Source of the DNA: JAIPEL01 sp050115795
Lineage (GTDB): Bacteria > Desulfobacterota > Desulfobacteria > Desulfobacterales > CAFBRK01
DNA: 64,000 nucleotides
NCBI GenBank assembly: GCA_050115795.1
Contig: JASFPT010000001.1
Location: 15,845 to 79,844 of the forward strand
Direction: 5' to 3'
Shown here: positions 54,288 to 62,113 of the stretch, in pieces
How positions within the stretch are numbered: the stretch's first letter is position 1
How the letters are laid out: each line of letters begins with the position of its first letter
Made by a program: the position numbers and the translations under genes
Notes under the pieces: model-generated
Databases searched by the model: none
Told to the model about the DNA's origin: nothing
Seen by the model: the letters and a program-made list of their open reading frames with translations, nothing else

Positions 54288-55037
54288 ATGCACCGAATCG
54301 TTCTTCTCAGACACGGAGAGAGCCTCTGGAACCGCGAGAACCGGTTCACGGGCTGGACCGATGTGGACCTGACCGAAACCGGAATCGCAGAGGCCCGTGC
54401 TGCCGGCCGCCTGCTCAAAGAGAAGGATTTCCGTTTCGATGTGGCCTTTACGTCGGTTCTCAAGCGAGCCATTCGTACCCTTTGGATCGTTTTGGACGAA
54501 ATGGACCTGATGTGGATTCCGGTCCACAGAAGCTGGCGCCTCAATGAACGGATGTACGGGGCGCTTCAAGGGCTCGACAAAGCAAAGACCGCCGAACGAT
54601 ACGGGGATGAACAGGTGCTGATCTGGCGGAGAAGCTATGACACACCGCCGCCTGCCCTTGCGCCGGACGACGAGCGCGATCCGGCCCGGGACCCCCGGTA
54701 TTCGGACCTGAATCCCGAAGAAATCCCCAGAACCGAGTCGTTGAAAAGTACCATCGATCGATTTCTTCCCTACTGGCACGAAACAATCGCCCCTGCGGTC
54801 TCCGAAAGCAAGCGGGTTCTGATCGTCGCCCATGGAAACAGCCTCCGGGGTCTTGTCAAACACCTCGACGACGTCTCCGAATCCGAGATTCTGGGGCTGA
54901 ACATTCCCACCGGCATCCCCCTGGTCTATGAAGTAAACGACCGGCTCTCCTCAATCCGTCATGCATATCTCGGCGACCCCGAAGCGGTGAAAAAGGCCCA
55001 AGCCGCCGTCGCCGATCAGGCACGGAAAAAGTCTTGA
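54288..55037 (+). CDS. gpmA: 2,3-bisphosphoglycerate-dependent phosphoglycerate mutase
   Basis: 249 residues, full GpmA length. Motifs: IVLLRHGESLWNRENRFTGW with the phosphorylated H9, SVLKRAIRT, WRLNERMYGALQGLDK, DLNPEEIPRTESLK and VLIVAHGNSLRGLVKHLD with the second active His. It interconverts 2- and 3-phosphoglycerate. AGGGAGAA precedes the ATG. Confidence 0.96.
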   Translation: MHRIVLLRHGESLWNRENRFTGWTDVDLTETGIAEARAAGRLLKEKDFRFDVAFTSVLKRAIRTLWIVLDEMDLMWIPVHRSWRLNERMYGALQGLDKAKTAERYGDEQVLIWRRSYDTPPPALAPDDERDPARDPRYSDLNPEEIPRTESLKSTIDRFLPYWHETIAPAVSESKRVLIVAHGNSLRGLVKHLDDVSESEILGLNIPTGIPLVYEVNDRLSSIRHAYLGDPEAVKKAQAAVADQARKKS

Positions 55038-55185
55038 TGCCGGTCCGCAAGGCCCGGATCGCGGCGGCACCGCAGACGATGAGCTTGTCTTTTTGGCGGG
55101 CGGACGGCAAGCCATCGATGGATTTCTGAACACCGGCGCCGGATCGTCTACCGCCGCCCGCAGGGCTGTGGACAAGGTAACCTGC

Positions 55186-55620
55186 ATGGACCCGATAGCC
55201 GACCCCATCAACCTGCCCGCCGCCCGGCAGCTTCGGGAAGACCGGAAGAGCGACGGCCGGAAAGAAGCCCCGAGCCGGGCGCCTTCTGAGAAAGCCGAGT
55301 CGCAGGAAAAAAAGAAGATTCTCTGCCGTCAATGCCGACAGGGGATTACGGATCCCGAACAACGCATCGCGGTCCAGGGAAGCCATCTGCACACCTTCGC
55401 CAATCCTCACGGTATCGTGTTTGACATCGGATGCTTTCAGACTGTCAGAAACTGCGCGGCGATGGGCCCGGCCAGCATCGAATTCACCTGGTTTGCCGGA
55501 TTCCGCTGGCGGGTTCTGATCTGCGGGGGGTGTCTGACCCATCTGGGATGGATGTTTAGCGCCGATGGCCTGGAAAAATTCTTCGGCCTCATCATCGACC
55601 GGCTCGTCTTTCCGCAATAG
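55186..55620 (+). CDS. Bacterial CULT-domain (cereblon thalidomide-binding-like) protein
   Basis: A 144-residue protein whose residues 44-144 form a CULT domain. Zinc ligands C47, C50, C113 and C116 (ILCRQCRQGI and ICGGCLTHLGW) and the Trp cage W102, W108, W122 with F124 have exactly the spacing of human cereblon (W380, W386, W400, F402). FANPHGIVFDIGCF and FTWFAGFRW match the fold. Cereblon CULT binds glutarimide/succinimide rings; bacterial forms such as Magnetospirillum MsCI4 bind the same drugs, but natural ligands are unsettled (C-terminal cyclic imides have been suggested). The charged first 43 residues look disordered. ACAAGGT precedes the ATG. Lies between gpmA and pfkB-like genes. 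Confidence 0.92.
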   Translation: MDPIADPINLPAARQLREDRKSDGRKEAPSRAPSEKAESQEKKKILCRQCRQGITDPEQRIAVQGSHLHTFANPHGIVFDIGCFQTVRNCAAMGPASIEFTWFAGFRWRVLICGGCLTHLGWMFSADGLEKFFGLIIDRLVFPQ

Positions 55621-55893
55621 CGTGCCCGGGAGAAAATCGTTTCAGAACCCCGATGGTCCGGTCACCGTCTTCAAGGTCGACTCGGCGGGCCGGAAACGGC
55701 ACGAGCGCTATTTGACAATTGCCCGGATTCGGGTCACAGTGGCGCTGCAGCCAGCGGGGAGTATCCGGCGGCGGCAGGACGGAGTCTACCGGATCACCTT
55801 GGTGCCGAAGCCTTATCCGACCGCTTTCGGCACCGGAGGGTCTGCAACTGCTGAGCCGCCGTCGGAGGAATCGAACAACATGCGGAGAAGAAG
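55621..55893. other. Intergenic region
   Basis: About 270 bases between the CULT and PfkB genes. Frames here show no coding signal. Confidence 0.4.
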
Positions 55894-56823
55894 ATGATGA
55901 AGATATTGATATCCGGCTCATTGGCCTACGACCGGATCATGGATTTTCCCGGCCATTTCGAGGACCACATCCTGCCCGACAAAATCCACATACTCAATGT
56001 CTGTTTTACGGTAAACGGACTGACCGAAAAGTTCGGCGGCACGGCCGGCAACATCGCATACAGCCTCGCCCTTCTGGGCGAGCAGCCCCTCGTTTTGGCG
56101 GCGGCCGGAAAAGATTTCGACGCATATCGGAAATGGCTGAGCCGCCATGGGCTGCCGCTGGAGGGAATCGTCAGCATTCCGGATGAATTGACTGCAAGCG
56201 CCTACATCACCACCGACAAAGGGGACAACCAGATCACCGGTTTCAACCCGGGCGCCATGAAATACCCCTCGGGATATTGCCTCGACGGCTTGAGGGGCAA
56301 AGACGCACTGGCGATCATCTCCCCGGGCAACCTGGAAGACATGGTCGACTACAGTCGGAAATACAAAACCGCCGGCATCCCTTACATTTGCGACCCGGGC
56401 CAGTCGATTCCGGCCCTTTCCGAAGGCCAGATGGAAGAGATGCTCACCGGATGCGCCGTTTTGATCTCAAACGACTACGAGCTGGAAATGATCCTGAAAA
56501 AAACAGCCCTGGGCCTGGAAGACGTGATTGAACGGGTGGGCGCCCTGATCACCACCCTGGGCGAAAAAGGCGCCGAAATCCGCCGTAGGGGCGAGCAAAC
56601 GCGGATTCCGGCGGTTTCGGTTTCCCAGGTCAAGGACCCCACCGGCGCCGGAGACGCCTTTCGGGCCGGACTGATCAAGGGAATGGTGGACGGAAAGGAC
56701 CTGCTCGATGCCGCCCGGATCGGAGCCACTTGCGCCGCCTACGCCGTCGAACAGCTCGGCACCCAGGAGCACCGGTTTTCCCCGGAGCAATTCTGGGAGC
56801 GCCACCGCCGGGCCTTTTCCTGA
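55894..56823 (+). CDS. PfkB-family carbohydrate/nucleoside kinase
   Basis: 309 residues of the ribokinase/adenosine kinase class: N-terminal ILISGSLAYDRIMDFPGHFE, GGTAGNIAYSLALLG, DNQITGFNPGAM and the catalytic DPTGAGDAFRAG. The N-terminal segment with DKIHILNVCF resembles adenosine-kinase-like PfkB proteins of sulfate reducers. Substrate (adenosine, ribose or other) cannot be decided. The frame starts ATGATG; either Met is possible after GGAGAAG. Confidence 0.9.
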   Translation: MMKILISGSLAYDRIMDFPGHFEDHILPDKIHILNVCFTVNGLTEKFGGTAGNIAYSLALLGEQPLVLAAAGKDFDAYRKWLSRHGLPLEGIVSIPDELTASAYITTDKGDNQITGFNPGAMKYPSGYCLDGLRGKDALAIISPGNLEDMVDYSRKYKTAGIPYICDPGQSIPALSEGQMEEMLTGCAVLISNDYELEMILKKTALGLEDVIERVGALITTLGEKGAEIRRRGEQTRIPAVSVSQVKDPTGAGDAFRAGLIKGMVDGKDLLDAARIGATCAAYAVEQLGTQEHRFSPEQFWERHRRAFS

Positions 56824-56882
56824 GCGCGAAATTCTCGTCGGCTCAGGCGGCGACCTTGGGCCCAGGCTGAAAGGAGGAAACG

Positions 56883-57278
56883 ATGACACTCAGGGAACGG
56901 ATCAAGGGGGATCTGACCCGGGCCATGAAAGAAAAGGACGATATGCGAAAGGAGGCCCTGCGGGTGATCCTCGGTGAATTCGGCCGTCAGGAACAAAAGG
57001 ACCTTTCCGACGATGATGTTGTCAAGATATTGAAAAAACTTCTCAAATCTGAAAAAGAACTGCTGGCGAGCCGCGGTGACGATCGGTCGACCTTCTCTGA
57101 GATCCTGGAATCGTACCTGCCGCAGACGGCCTCAGACGAAGAAATCCTCGGCTGGATTCGGGAACACATCGACCTGGCCGAATACCACAACAAGATGCAA
57201 GCCATGGGACCGATCATGAAGCATTTTGGGGCCTCGGCGGACGGCAACCGGGTCCGGCAGCTTCTGCAGTCGCTCTGA
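56883..57278 (+). CDS. GatB/YqeY-domain protein
   Basis: 131 residues, helical, with LKGDLTRAMKEKD-like start and the YqeY C-terminal part (YHNKMQAMGPIMKHFGASAD). Related to the tail domain of GatB that contacts tRNA, but free-standing YqeY proteins have no settled role. AAAGGAGG precedes the ATG. Confidence 0.92.
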   Translation: MTLRERIKGDLTRAMKEKDDMRKEALRVILGEFGRQEQKDLSDDDVVKILKKLLKSEKELLASRGDDRSTFSEILESYLPQTASDEEILGWIREHIDLAEYHNKMQAMGPIMKHFGASADGNRVRQLLQSL

Positions 57279-57382
57279 CCGGACACCGCAAAGCGGCCTT
57301 CCGTGCCGCATCACCGCTGCAATCGTTCTTTTTGCCACGACCTGGGATGATGCCCAGGCGGTTGCACCCGGAGGAGCGCCCG

Positions 57383-57691
57383 ATGCCGGCCCGCACCGAT
57401 CAAGACGGCAGGCGACAATTCCTTCTTCGTCGAAGAATCATGGAGTTTCTCTACGAGCGGTTTCAAGCGTTTCCCTATGCCTTCACCGAACTGGAGGCGA
57501 TCGAAGAAGCGTGCGAGACCTCGAGCCGGGAGCTGAACTGGAACCTGGTCTACCTGGAAAAGAGCGGATTTCTGGAACTGGCCAAAACCCCGGACAGCTT
57601 TCCCTACGTCGCCGCAGGGGCCGCGCTGACGGCCCGGGGGATCGACCTGGTGGAAGATGAAAACGAATTCGATCGGAAATTTCCGCCGTAG
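57383..57691 (+). CDS. Small winged-helix-like protein
   Basis: 102 residues with three helices and a possible wing (RRRIMEFLYERFQAFPYAFT, ELNWNLVYLEKSGFLELAKT, ALTARGIDLVEDENEF), like small DNA-binding winged helices. The family is not recognised. CCCGGAGGAG precedes the ATG at 57383. Confidence 0.7.
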   Translation: MPARTDQDGRRQFLLRRRIMEFLYERFQAFPYAFTELEAIEEACETSSRELNWNLVYLEKSGFLELAKTPDSFPYVAAGAALTARGIDLVEDENEFDRKFPP

Positions 57692-57746
57692 CCGATGGCA
57701 AATTTTGCCGGCCCGAGCCGGACGCACCGCGCAGGATGACCTTTTG

Positions 57747-57765
57747 CCGGGGCGACCGGTTTTTT
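57747..57765 (+). terminator. Weak terminator-like hairpin
   Basis: CCGG-GGCGA-CCGG followed by six Ts; only a 4-bp stem. It lies between the winged-helix-like gene and the CDF transporter start. Confidence 0.3.
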
Positions 57766-57796
57766 GAAAACGGCAGCCGCTGGAGAGGGAAACCGC

Positions 57797-58852
57797 TTGA
57801 AGACGTCCGCCGCCTCGAAGTCCGCGCCCGAGCGCAGCAGCTTTCGCATCCGGCTTGCGGCCATCGGCCTGTCGCTGTTTGTCGGCATCGCGCTGATGAT
57901 CGCCAAGTTTTTTGCCTATTATCTGACCGGCTCTTCTGCGATCTTTTCCGACGCCCTGGAGTCGATCATCAACGTGGTGGCCAGCGCTTTTGCGGTGGTC
58001 AGCATCGTCACCGCCGCAAAACCCCCGGATGAATCTCACCCTTACGGCCATGGGAAGATCGAATTTTTTTCCGCCGGATTTGAAGGGGCGTTGATCATTC
58101 TGGCGGCTGTCGGGATTTTCCGAAACGCAGCGGCGCACATCCTCCACCCCGGACCGCTGCCCAACCTGGGAGAGGGGCTTGCCATCCTGCTGGCTGCCAC
58201 GGTCGCGAATCTGTTGCTGGGTATCCTGCTCCTTGGCACCGGCAAACGGACCGATTCGCTGACGCTGATTGCCGACGGCAAACACGTCCTGACCGACGTG
58301 TACACCTCCGCCGGCGTATTGGCGGGCCTGGTTCTGGTACCGGTGACCGGATGGTACCGGCTCGACGGCGTCATTGCCGGCCTGGTTGGGCTCAATATTC
58401 TGTGGACCGGCATCGGCCTTCTGCGGCAGGCATACGCCGGCCTGATGGACGAGTCCGATCCGGGGCTGCTGGCGGAGGTTTCCGCCCTGCTGGCCCGGAA
58501 TCGAAACGATCTATGGATCGATATCCACCAGCTTCGGGCCTGGAAGGCGGGCAATCACGTCCACATCGATCTGCACGTGGTGCTCCCGCGGGATCTGGAC
58601 CTGAACCGGGCCCACCTGGAAGCCAAGAGGATCGAGTCGATCCTGATCGATCATTTCGCGGAAAACGCCAGTATCCTGGTCCACATGGACCCCTGCACCG
58701 AACCGGACTGCCCGGCATGTCGTCGAGTCCGGTGCGAGATGCGGATGGCCGAAGCCCGCGAGAGCGGGAAATGGGATCCCGCCGCCCTGACGGCCACCCG
58801 GCTTGACCACGTGTCCTCCAGCGCAACAGGCCGGGGCGATTCCGAAAACTGA
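57797..58852 (+). CDS. Cation diffusion facilitator transporter
   Basis: A 351-residue CDF protein with six transmembrane helices (about 20-205). Family motifs: FSDALESIINVVAS, HPYGHGKIEFF and DGKHVLTDVYTSAG with the metal-site His/Asp residues, then a cytoplasmic domain (HIDLHVVLPRDLDLNRAHLE). The C-terminal CTEPDCPACRRVRC run is an unusual extra cysteine cluster that may bind metal. It likely exports Zn2+, Fe2+ or Mn2+. I chose the TTG at 57797 because GGAGAGGG lies seven bases upstream; a TTG at 57764 has no such site. Confidence 0.92.
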   Translation: MKTSAASKSAPERSSFRIRLAAIGLSLFVGIALMIAKFFAYYLTGSSAIFSDALESIINVVASAFAVVSIVTAAKPPDESHPYGHGKIEFFSAGFEGALIILAAVGIFRNAAAHILHPGPLPNLGEGLAILLAATVANLLLGILLLGTGKRTDSLTLIADGKHVLTDVYTSAGVLAGLVLVPVTGWYRLDGVIAGLVGLNILWTGIGLLRQAYAGLMDESDPGLLAEVSALLARNRNDLWIDIHQLRAWKAGNHVHIDLHVVLPRDLDLNRAHLEAKRIESILIDHFAENASILVHMDPCTEPDCPACRRVRCEMRMAEARESGKWDPAALTATRLDHVSSSATGRGDSEN

Positions 58853-58937
58853 TTTGTCCGCATGGCCGCCTTCCAAGCGAAACCGTGCGCCATTGTCGAA
58901 AACGGCGGTTATGGCGCCGGCCCTGCTTGCGCCGCAC

Positions 58938-59033
58938 TCAGAAGCCGACCACCAGCGTACCCAACGCCGCCAGGACGACCAGCAGCAACATCATCACACA
59001 GTCGAGCAACCCTTCGAAAATCCGCTGTAGCAT
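58938..59033 (-). CDS. 31-aa single-pass membrane protein
   Basis: A short frame with a perfect AGGAGG six bases before its ATG encodes MLQRIFEGLLDCVMMLLLVV and continues to a hydrophobic end: one transmembrane helix and little else. It lies 53 bases after the 54-aa gene on the same strand. Function unknown. Confidence 0.6.
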   Translation of the reverse strand: MLQRIFEGLLDCVMMLLLVVLAALGTLVVGF

Positions 59034-59086
59034 CCGCCACCTCCTGTTTTCCCTCGAGGGTGTATTCTCATCGATCGACCCAGGGC

Positions 59087-59251
59087 CTAGCCGGGATCGT
59101 GGAAAAACGCTTCGGCCTCTTCCACCGAGTCGAAGAGGATCCAATCCCGGAGCAGAATGCTGTCGCCCCGCTTTCGAACCCGCTCCACGGCCGTATTGCC
59201 GTGGTACTCGAAGATTTCCTGGTACTCCGGAAAAAATTCGGACTGGGTCAT
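59087..59251 (-). CDS. Small acidic protein, 54 aa
   Basis: 54 residues opening MTQSEFFPEYQEIFEYHGNT and ending in VEEAEAFFHDPG. It resembles small proteins of unknown function next to membrane peptides in sulfate reducers, but I recognise no family. A strong AAAAAGGAGGGG precedes the ATG at 59251. The 31-aa gene follows. Confidence 0.65.
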   Translation of the reverse strand: MTQSEFFPEYQEIFEYHGNTAVERVRKRGDSILLRDWILFDSVEEAEAFFHDPG

Positions 59252-59460
59252 GGGGCCCCTCCTTTTTGTATGGGTTTCGGCCAGGACCAATGTTCCATGA
59301 CCTGCACCGTAACAGGGGGGTTTGACAGATCCGGTCACAGGTGGGGCATTTTTTTTCAGGGGATCGGTTCGATTCGATGCGGCCTGACAAGCCCTTCGGA
59401 AAACAGCGATGAACGACCGGGAGGCGGCGGTGCCGGAAAGGCGGAGAAAGGAAAACAGCC

Positions 59461-59502
59461 GCTCCCGGCGGCTGCATAAAGAGAAGATCGGCCGCCGGGA
59501 GC
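59461..59502 (-). terminator. Terminator after dodecin
   Basis: A perfect 12-bp stem, GCTCCCGGCGGC (59461-59472) with GCCGCCGGGAGC (59491-59502), 18-base loop, followed on the minus strand by GGCTGTTTTCC. It starts eight bases after the dodecin stop codon. Confidence 0.85.
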
Positions 59503-59509
59503 GCGGAGA

Positions 59510-59722
59510 TTATTCGGAGACGTACTTGAAGGAAAGCTTGACCCGGGCCCGGAAGGCGGTCACCTTTCCGCCCTCGATTTTCATGTCCAGCTTGGTGACT
59601 TCTGCGATTCGCAGATCCCGGAGGCTTTTGCCGGCGGTCTCCACCGCCGCCCGGGCGGCATCTTCCCAGGATTCGGGGCTCGAACCGACAAGGTCGATGA
59701 TCTTGTAGACGCTCTCTGCCAT
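59510..59722 (-). CDS. Dodecin-family flavin/CoA-binding protein
   Basis: 70 residues, the normal dodecin size: YKIIDLVGSSPESWEDAARA, LRIAEVTKLDMKIEGGKV and AFRARVKLSFKYV. Dodecins form twelve-subunit shells that store flavin or CoA. GAAAGGAGG precedes the ATG; it has its own promoter and terminator, so it is monocistronic. Confidence 0.95.
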   Translation of the reverse strand: MAESVYKIIDLVGSSPESWEDAARAAVETAGKSLRDLRIAEVTKLDMKIEGGKVTAFRARVKLSFKYVSE

Positions 59723-59797
59723 GGTGTCCTCCTTTCATTGGGGTCGGGATGAATCCGGAAACACGGGGGAAAAACGTCACAGGGAAATCATGATCCG

Positions 59798-59826
59798 ATT
59801 CTGGGAGATGGACCGTTCGATGTCAA
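59798..59826 (-). promoter_or_regulatory. Dodecin promoter
   Basis: On the minus strand perfect TTGACA (59826-59821), 17-base spacer and CAGAAT (59803-59798). Leader about 70 bases. Confidence 0.65.
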
Positions 59827-59852
59827 GCAAAAGTTGGCCCCCCGGGGGACGG

Positions 59853-61976
59853 CTACCCGCCCTGGGAGCCCGTCACCGGTCGCCGGAAGGCGGTGGGCTG
59901 GTTTTCCCGGATGTAGGAGCGGATGCCGTCCACGATGCCCCGACATAGCTGTTCCTGGTAGTCCGGGCTTACCAGCCGTTTGCACTCCCGGGCGTTGCTG
60001 ATAAAGGAGGTTTCCACGAGCACCGCCGGCATCTGGGCGCCCAGCAGGACGTAAAACGGCGCCTGTTTGACCCCCTTGTCCCGGATGAGGCTGTAGCGGC
60101 TTTTCAGCCGCCCGTAGATCTCCTTTTGCACGTGGGTGGCCAGCCGGCTCGACTCGTTGATCTTGGCGTTTTGCATCAGGTCGAGCAGAATCGTCTGCAA
60201 ATCGGAGATGTTCTTTTCGGAGGTGGCGTTTTCCGTTGCAGCCACCATGATCGATTCGTTGTCGGTGGCCAGGTTCAAAAAGTAGGTTTCGATGCCGTAC
60301 GCCCGACGGTCCCGGTGCGAGTTGGTATGAATGGAGATGAACAGGTCCGCATTCTGGGTGTTGGCAATGGCGGTCCGCTCCTCCAGGGTCAGGTACCGGT
60401 CGTCCCGCCGCGTCAGGATCACTTCACATCCGAGTTCGGACCGGATCTGTTTTTCCAGCCGCAGGGCGATGCGCAGCACCACATCTTTTTCGTGGACGCC
60501 CTTGAGATAACCCGGCGCCCCGTAATCCCTTCCGCCGTGTCCCGGATCGATGACGATCCGACTCACCCCGAGCGCAAACTGCTTGGCCAGGGCATTGGCG
60601 GGGAGTTCGGCGGCGTTGGACCCCTTCTGCGGGGATGCCGACGCCACCTCGGCCGACTCTCCCCACACATCGATCACGATCCGGAACGGATTTCGAAGGG
60701 AAAAGATCTTGTAGGTCTTGAACGACTTGATGTCGATCACCACCCGAACGGTGTCCTGGGTGTACTGGCCGGCCCGAATATCGCTGAGCAGGTTGTCGTT
60801 GATCGGAACCAGTTTGTCCAGGTCCTTGTCGAGGACCGCACCGGTCAGATCGACAAAGAGGCGCGGGGGCTTTCCGATCGAAGGGTCCTTTTTAAGCAGC
60901 CGGTGTGTAAAACCCGTGTCGCCGTCGGCGTCGACCACCACGCGGGTGTAGTTCGGGTTCGACCAGTACCGCAGGCCGGAGACCAGGATCCGCCCGCTTG
61001 GGTCCGAATCGGAGGCCGAGGGGGGGGGCGGGCCCGAGGATGGATCCGTATCGTCCGCATCGGAAGGCTGGGAAGCGATAAGGGAGTCCACCCCGTTGTC
61101 GTCGACGGCCTCGCCGGGCACTCCGCTGTCGGTCATCCGCTCGATATCGGCCAGCGCCTTTTGCCGGTACCGGCTTTCTGGATAGGTCTCGGCCACCCGG
61201 CGAAACCGGTCCAGCGCCTTTTCCGCGTCCGCTTGGCGGAAAGAGCGCCGGGAAAGTCCTTCGTAGAGAACGCCGCTCATGTAAAGGCCTGCCGACGCCC
61301 ACGGTCCGGACGGATCGGTGCGATAGACGGCTTCGAAGCCTTCGATGCACCGCATCCAGCGATCCCGGTATTTCTGAAGCCTCGGGTTGTTTCGAAGGTC
61401 CCGGTAGCAGGCATCCGCCCGCATGTAGAGGTCCTTGGCCGACGCCCCGTCGGAACCGGCCGCCTCGGGGCGGGGCGGCGATTCATCCGGTTTGAGAAGT
61501 CCGGCCAGGGCCGAATCGGCCTTCTTCCGATACGCACTGGTGGGAAACCGCTTTCCGATGCGATGAAAGATGTCGATTGCCTCCTTTCGATCCGAAGGCA
61601 GGTAGGAACGCTCGTAGAGCTTCAGGTAGAGGGCCCCTTGCATGTACAGGCCCGCCGGGGCCCACGCACCGTCCGGATCGCTCCGGTAGACTTCCTCGAA
61701 CTTGGCGATGCAGTTGAGCCAGTTGTGCCGGAACTTCATTTTTTCCGGGCTCTTTCGGAGCTCTTGGTAACAGGATTCGGCTTGGAAATAGAGGTGGCGG
61801 GGGGAGGATGCGGCAACCACGGACGGAACAAGTCCGCCGACCAAAAGCGAAATCAAAAAAACAACAGCGGGCAGGCGATCTATGTTTTTGTGGAATGTCA
61901 CCACTGAATCATCGATGTCGGCTGCAGGCCCTCGGAGCGCTTTTTGCAAGGTGCTCCGGAAGGCTCCGGAAATCAT
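59853..61976 (-). CDS. N-acetylmuramoyl-L-alanine amidase (AmiC type) with duplicated helical domain
   Basis: 707 residues. A hydrophobic signal/anchor at about 36-55 is followed by two tandem 100-residue helical units (about 60-160 and 185-285), clearly related: YQELRKSPEKMKFRHNWLNC versus YRDLRNNPRLQKYRDRWMRC. Then a linker, an AMIN domain (about 330-450) and the zinc amidase domain with IDPGHGGRDYGAPG, SIHTNSH and VETSFISN. It cleaves peptidoglycan stem peptides in the periplasm, usually at division sites. The first ATG at 61976 is used; a later GTG is possible. Confidence 0.9.
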   Translation of the reverse strand: MISGAFRSTLQKALRGPAADIDDSVVTFHKNIDRLPAVVFLISLLVGGLVPSVVAASSPRHLYFQAESCYQELRKSPEKMKFRHNWLNCIAKFEEVYRSDPDGAWAPAGLYMQGALYLKLYERSYLPSDRKEAIDIFHRIGKRFPTSAYRKKADSALAGLLKPDESPPRPEAAGSDGASAKDLYMRADACYRDLRNNPRLQKYRDRWMRCIEGFEAVYRTDPSGPWASAGLYMSGVLYEGLSRRSFRQADAEKALDRFRRVAETYPESRYRQKALADIERMTDSGVPGEAVDDNGVDSLIASQPSDADDTDPSSGPPPPSASDSDPSGRILVSGLRYWSNPNYTRVVVDADGDTGFTHRLLKKDPSIGKPPRLFVDLTGAVLDKDLDKLVPINDNLLSDIRAGQYTQDTVRVVIDIKSFKTYKIFSLRNPFRIVIDVWGESAEVASASPQKGSNAAELPANALAKQFALGVSRIVIDPGHGGRDYGAPGYLKGVHEKDVVLRIALRLEKQIRSELGCEVILTRRDDRYLTLEERTAIANTQNADLFISIHTNSHRDRRAYGIETYFLNLATDNESIMVAATENATSEKNISDLQTILLDLMQNAKINESSRLATHVQKEIYGRLKSRYSLIRDKGVKQAPFYVLLGAQMPAVLVETSFISNARECKRLVSPDYQEQLCRGIVDGIRSYIRENQPTAFRRPVTGSQGG

Positions 61977-62113
61977 CCAGGATCACGGGTGTTGTCGTTT
62001 GCGCTTCGCACGCCGATCGAGTCCAAAAACGTTTCGGTCTCCGTATAGCACACCGTCACAGAGGCCGTCCAGCGGCAGCACCAAATTGTTGCATCGGATC
62101 TGAGAGTTGCCCG

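Noticed and set aside
55565..55897. 110-codon frame after the CULT gene
   Set aside because: Overlaps the CULT end in another frame, no ribosome site, no motif.
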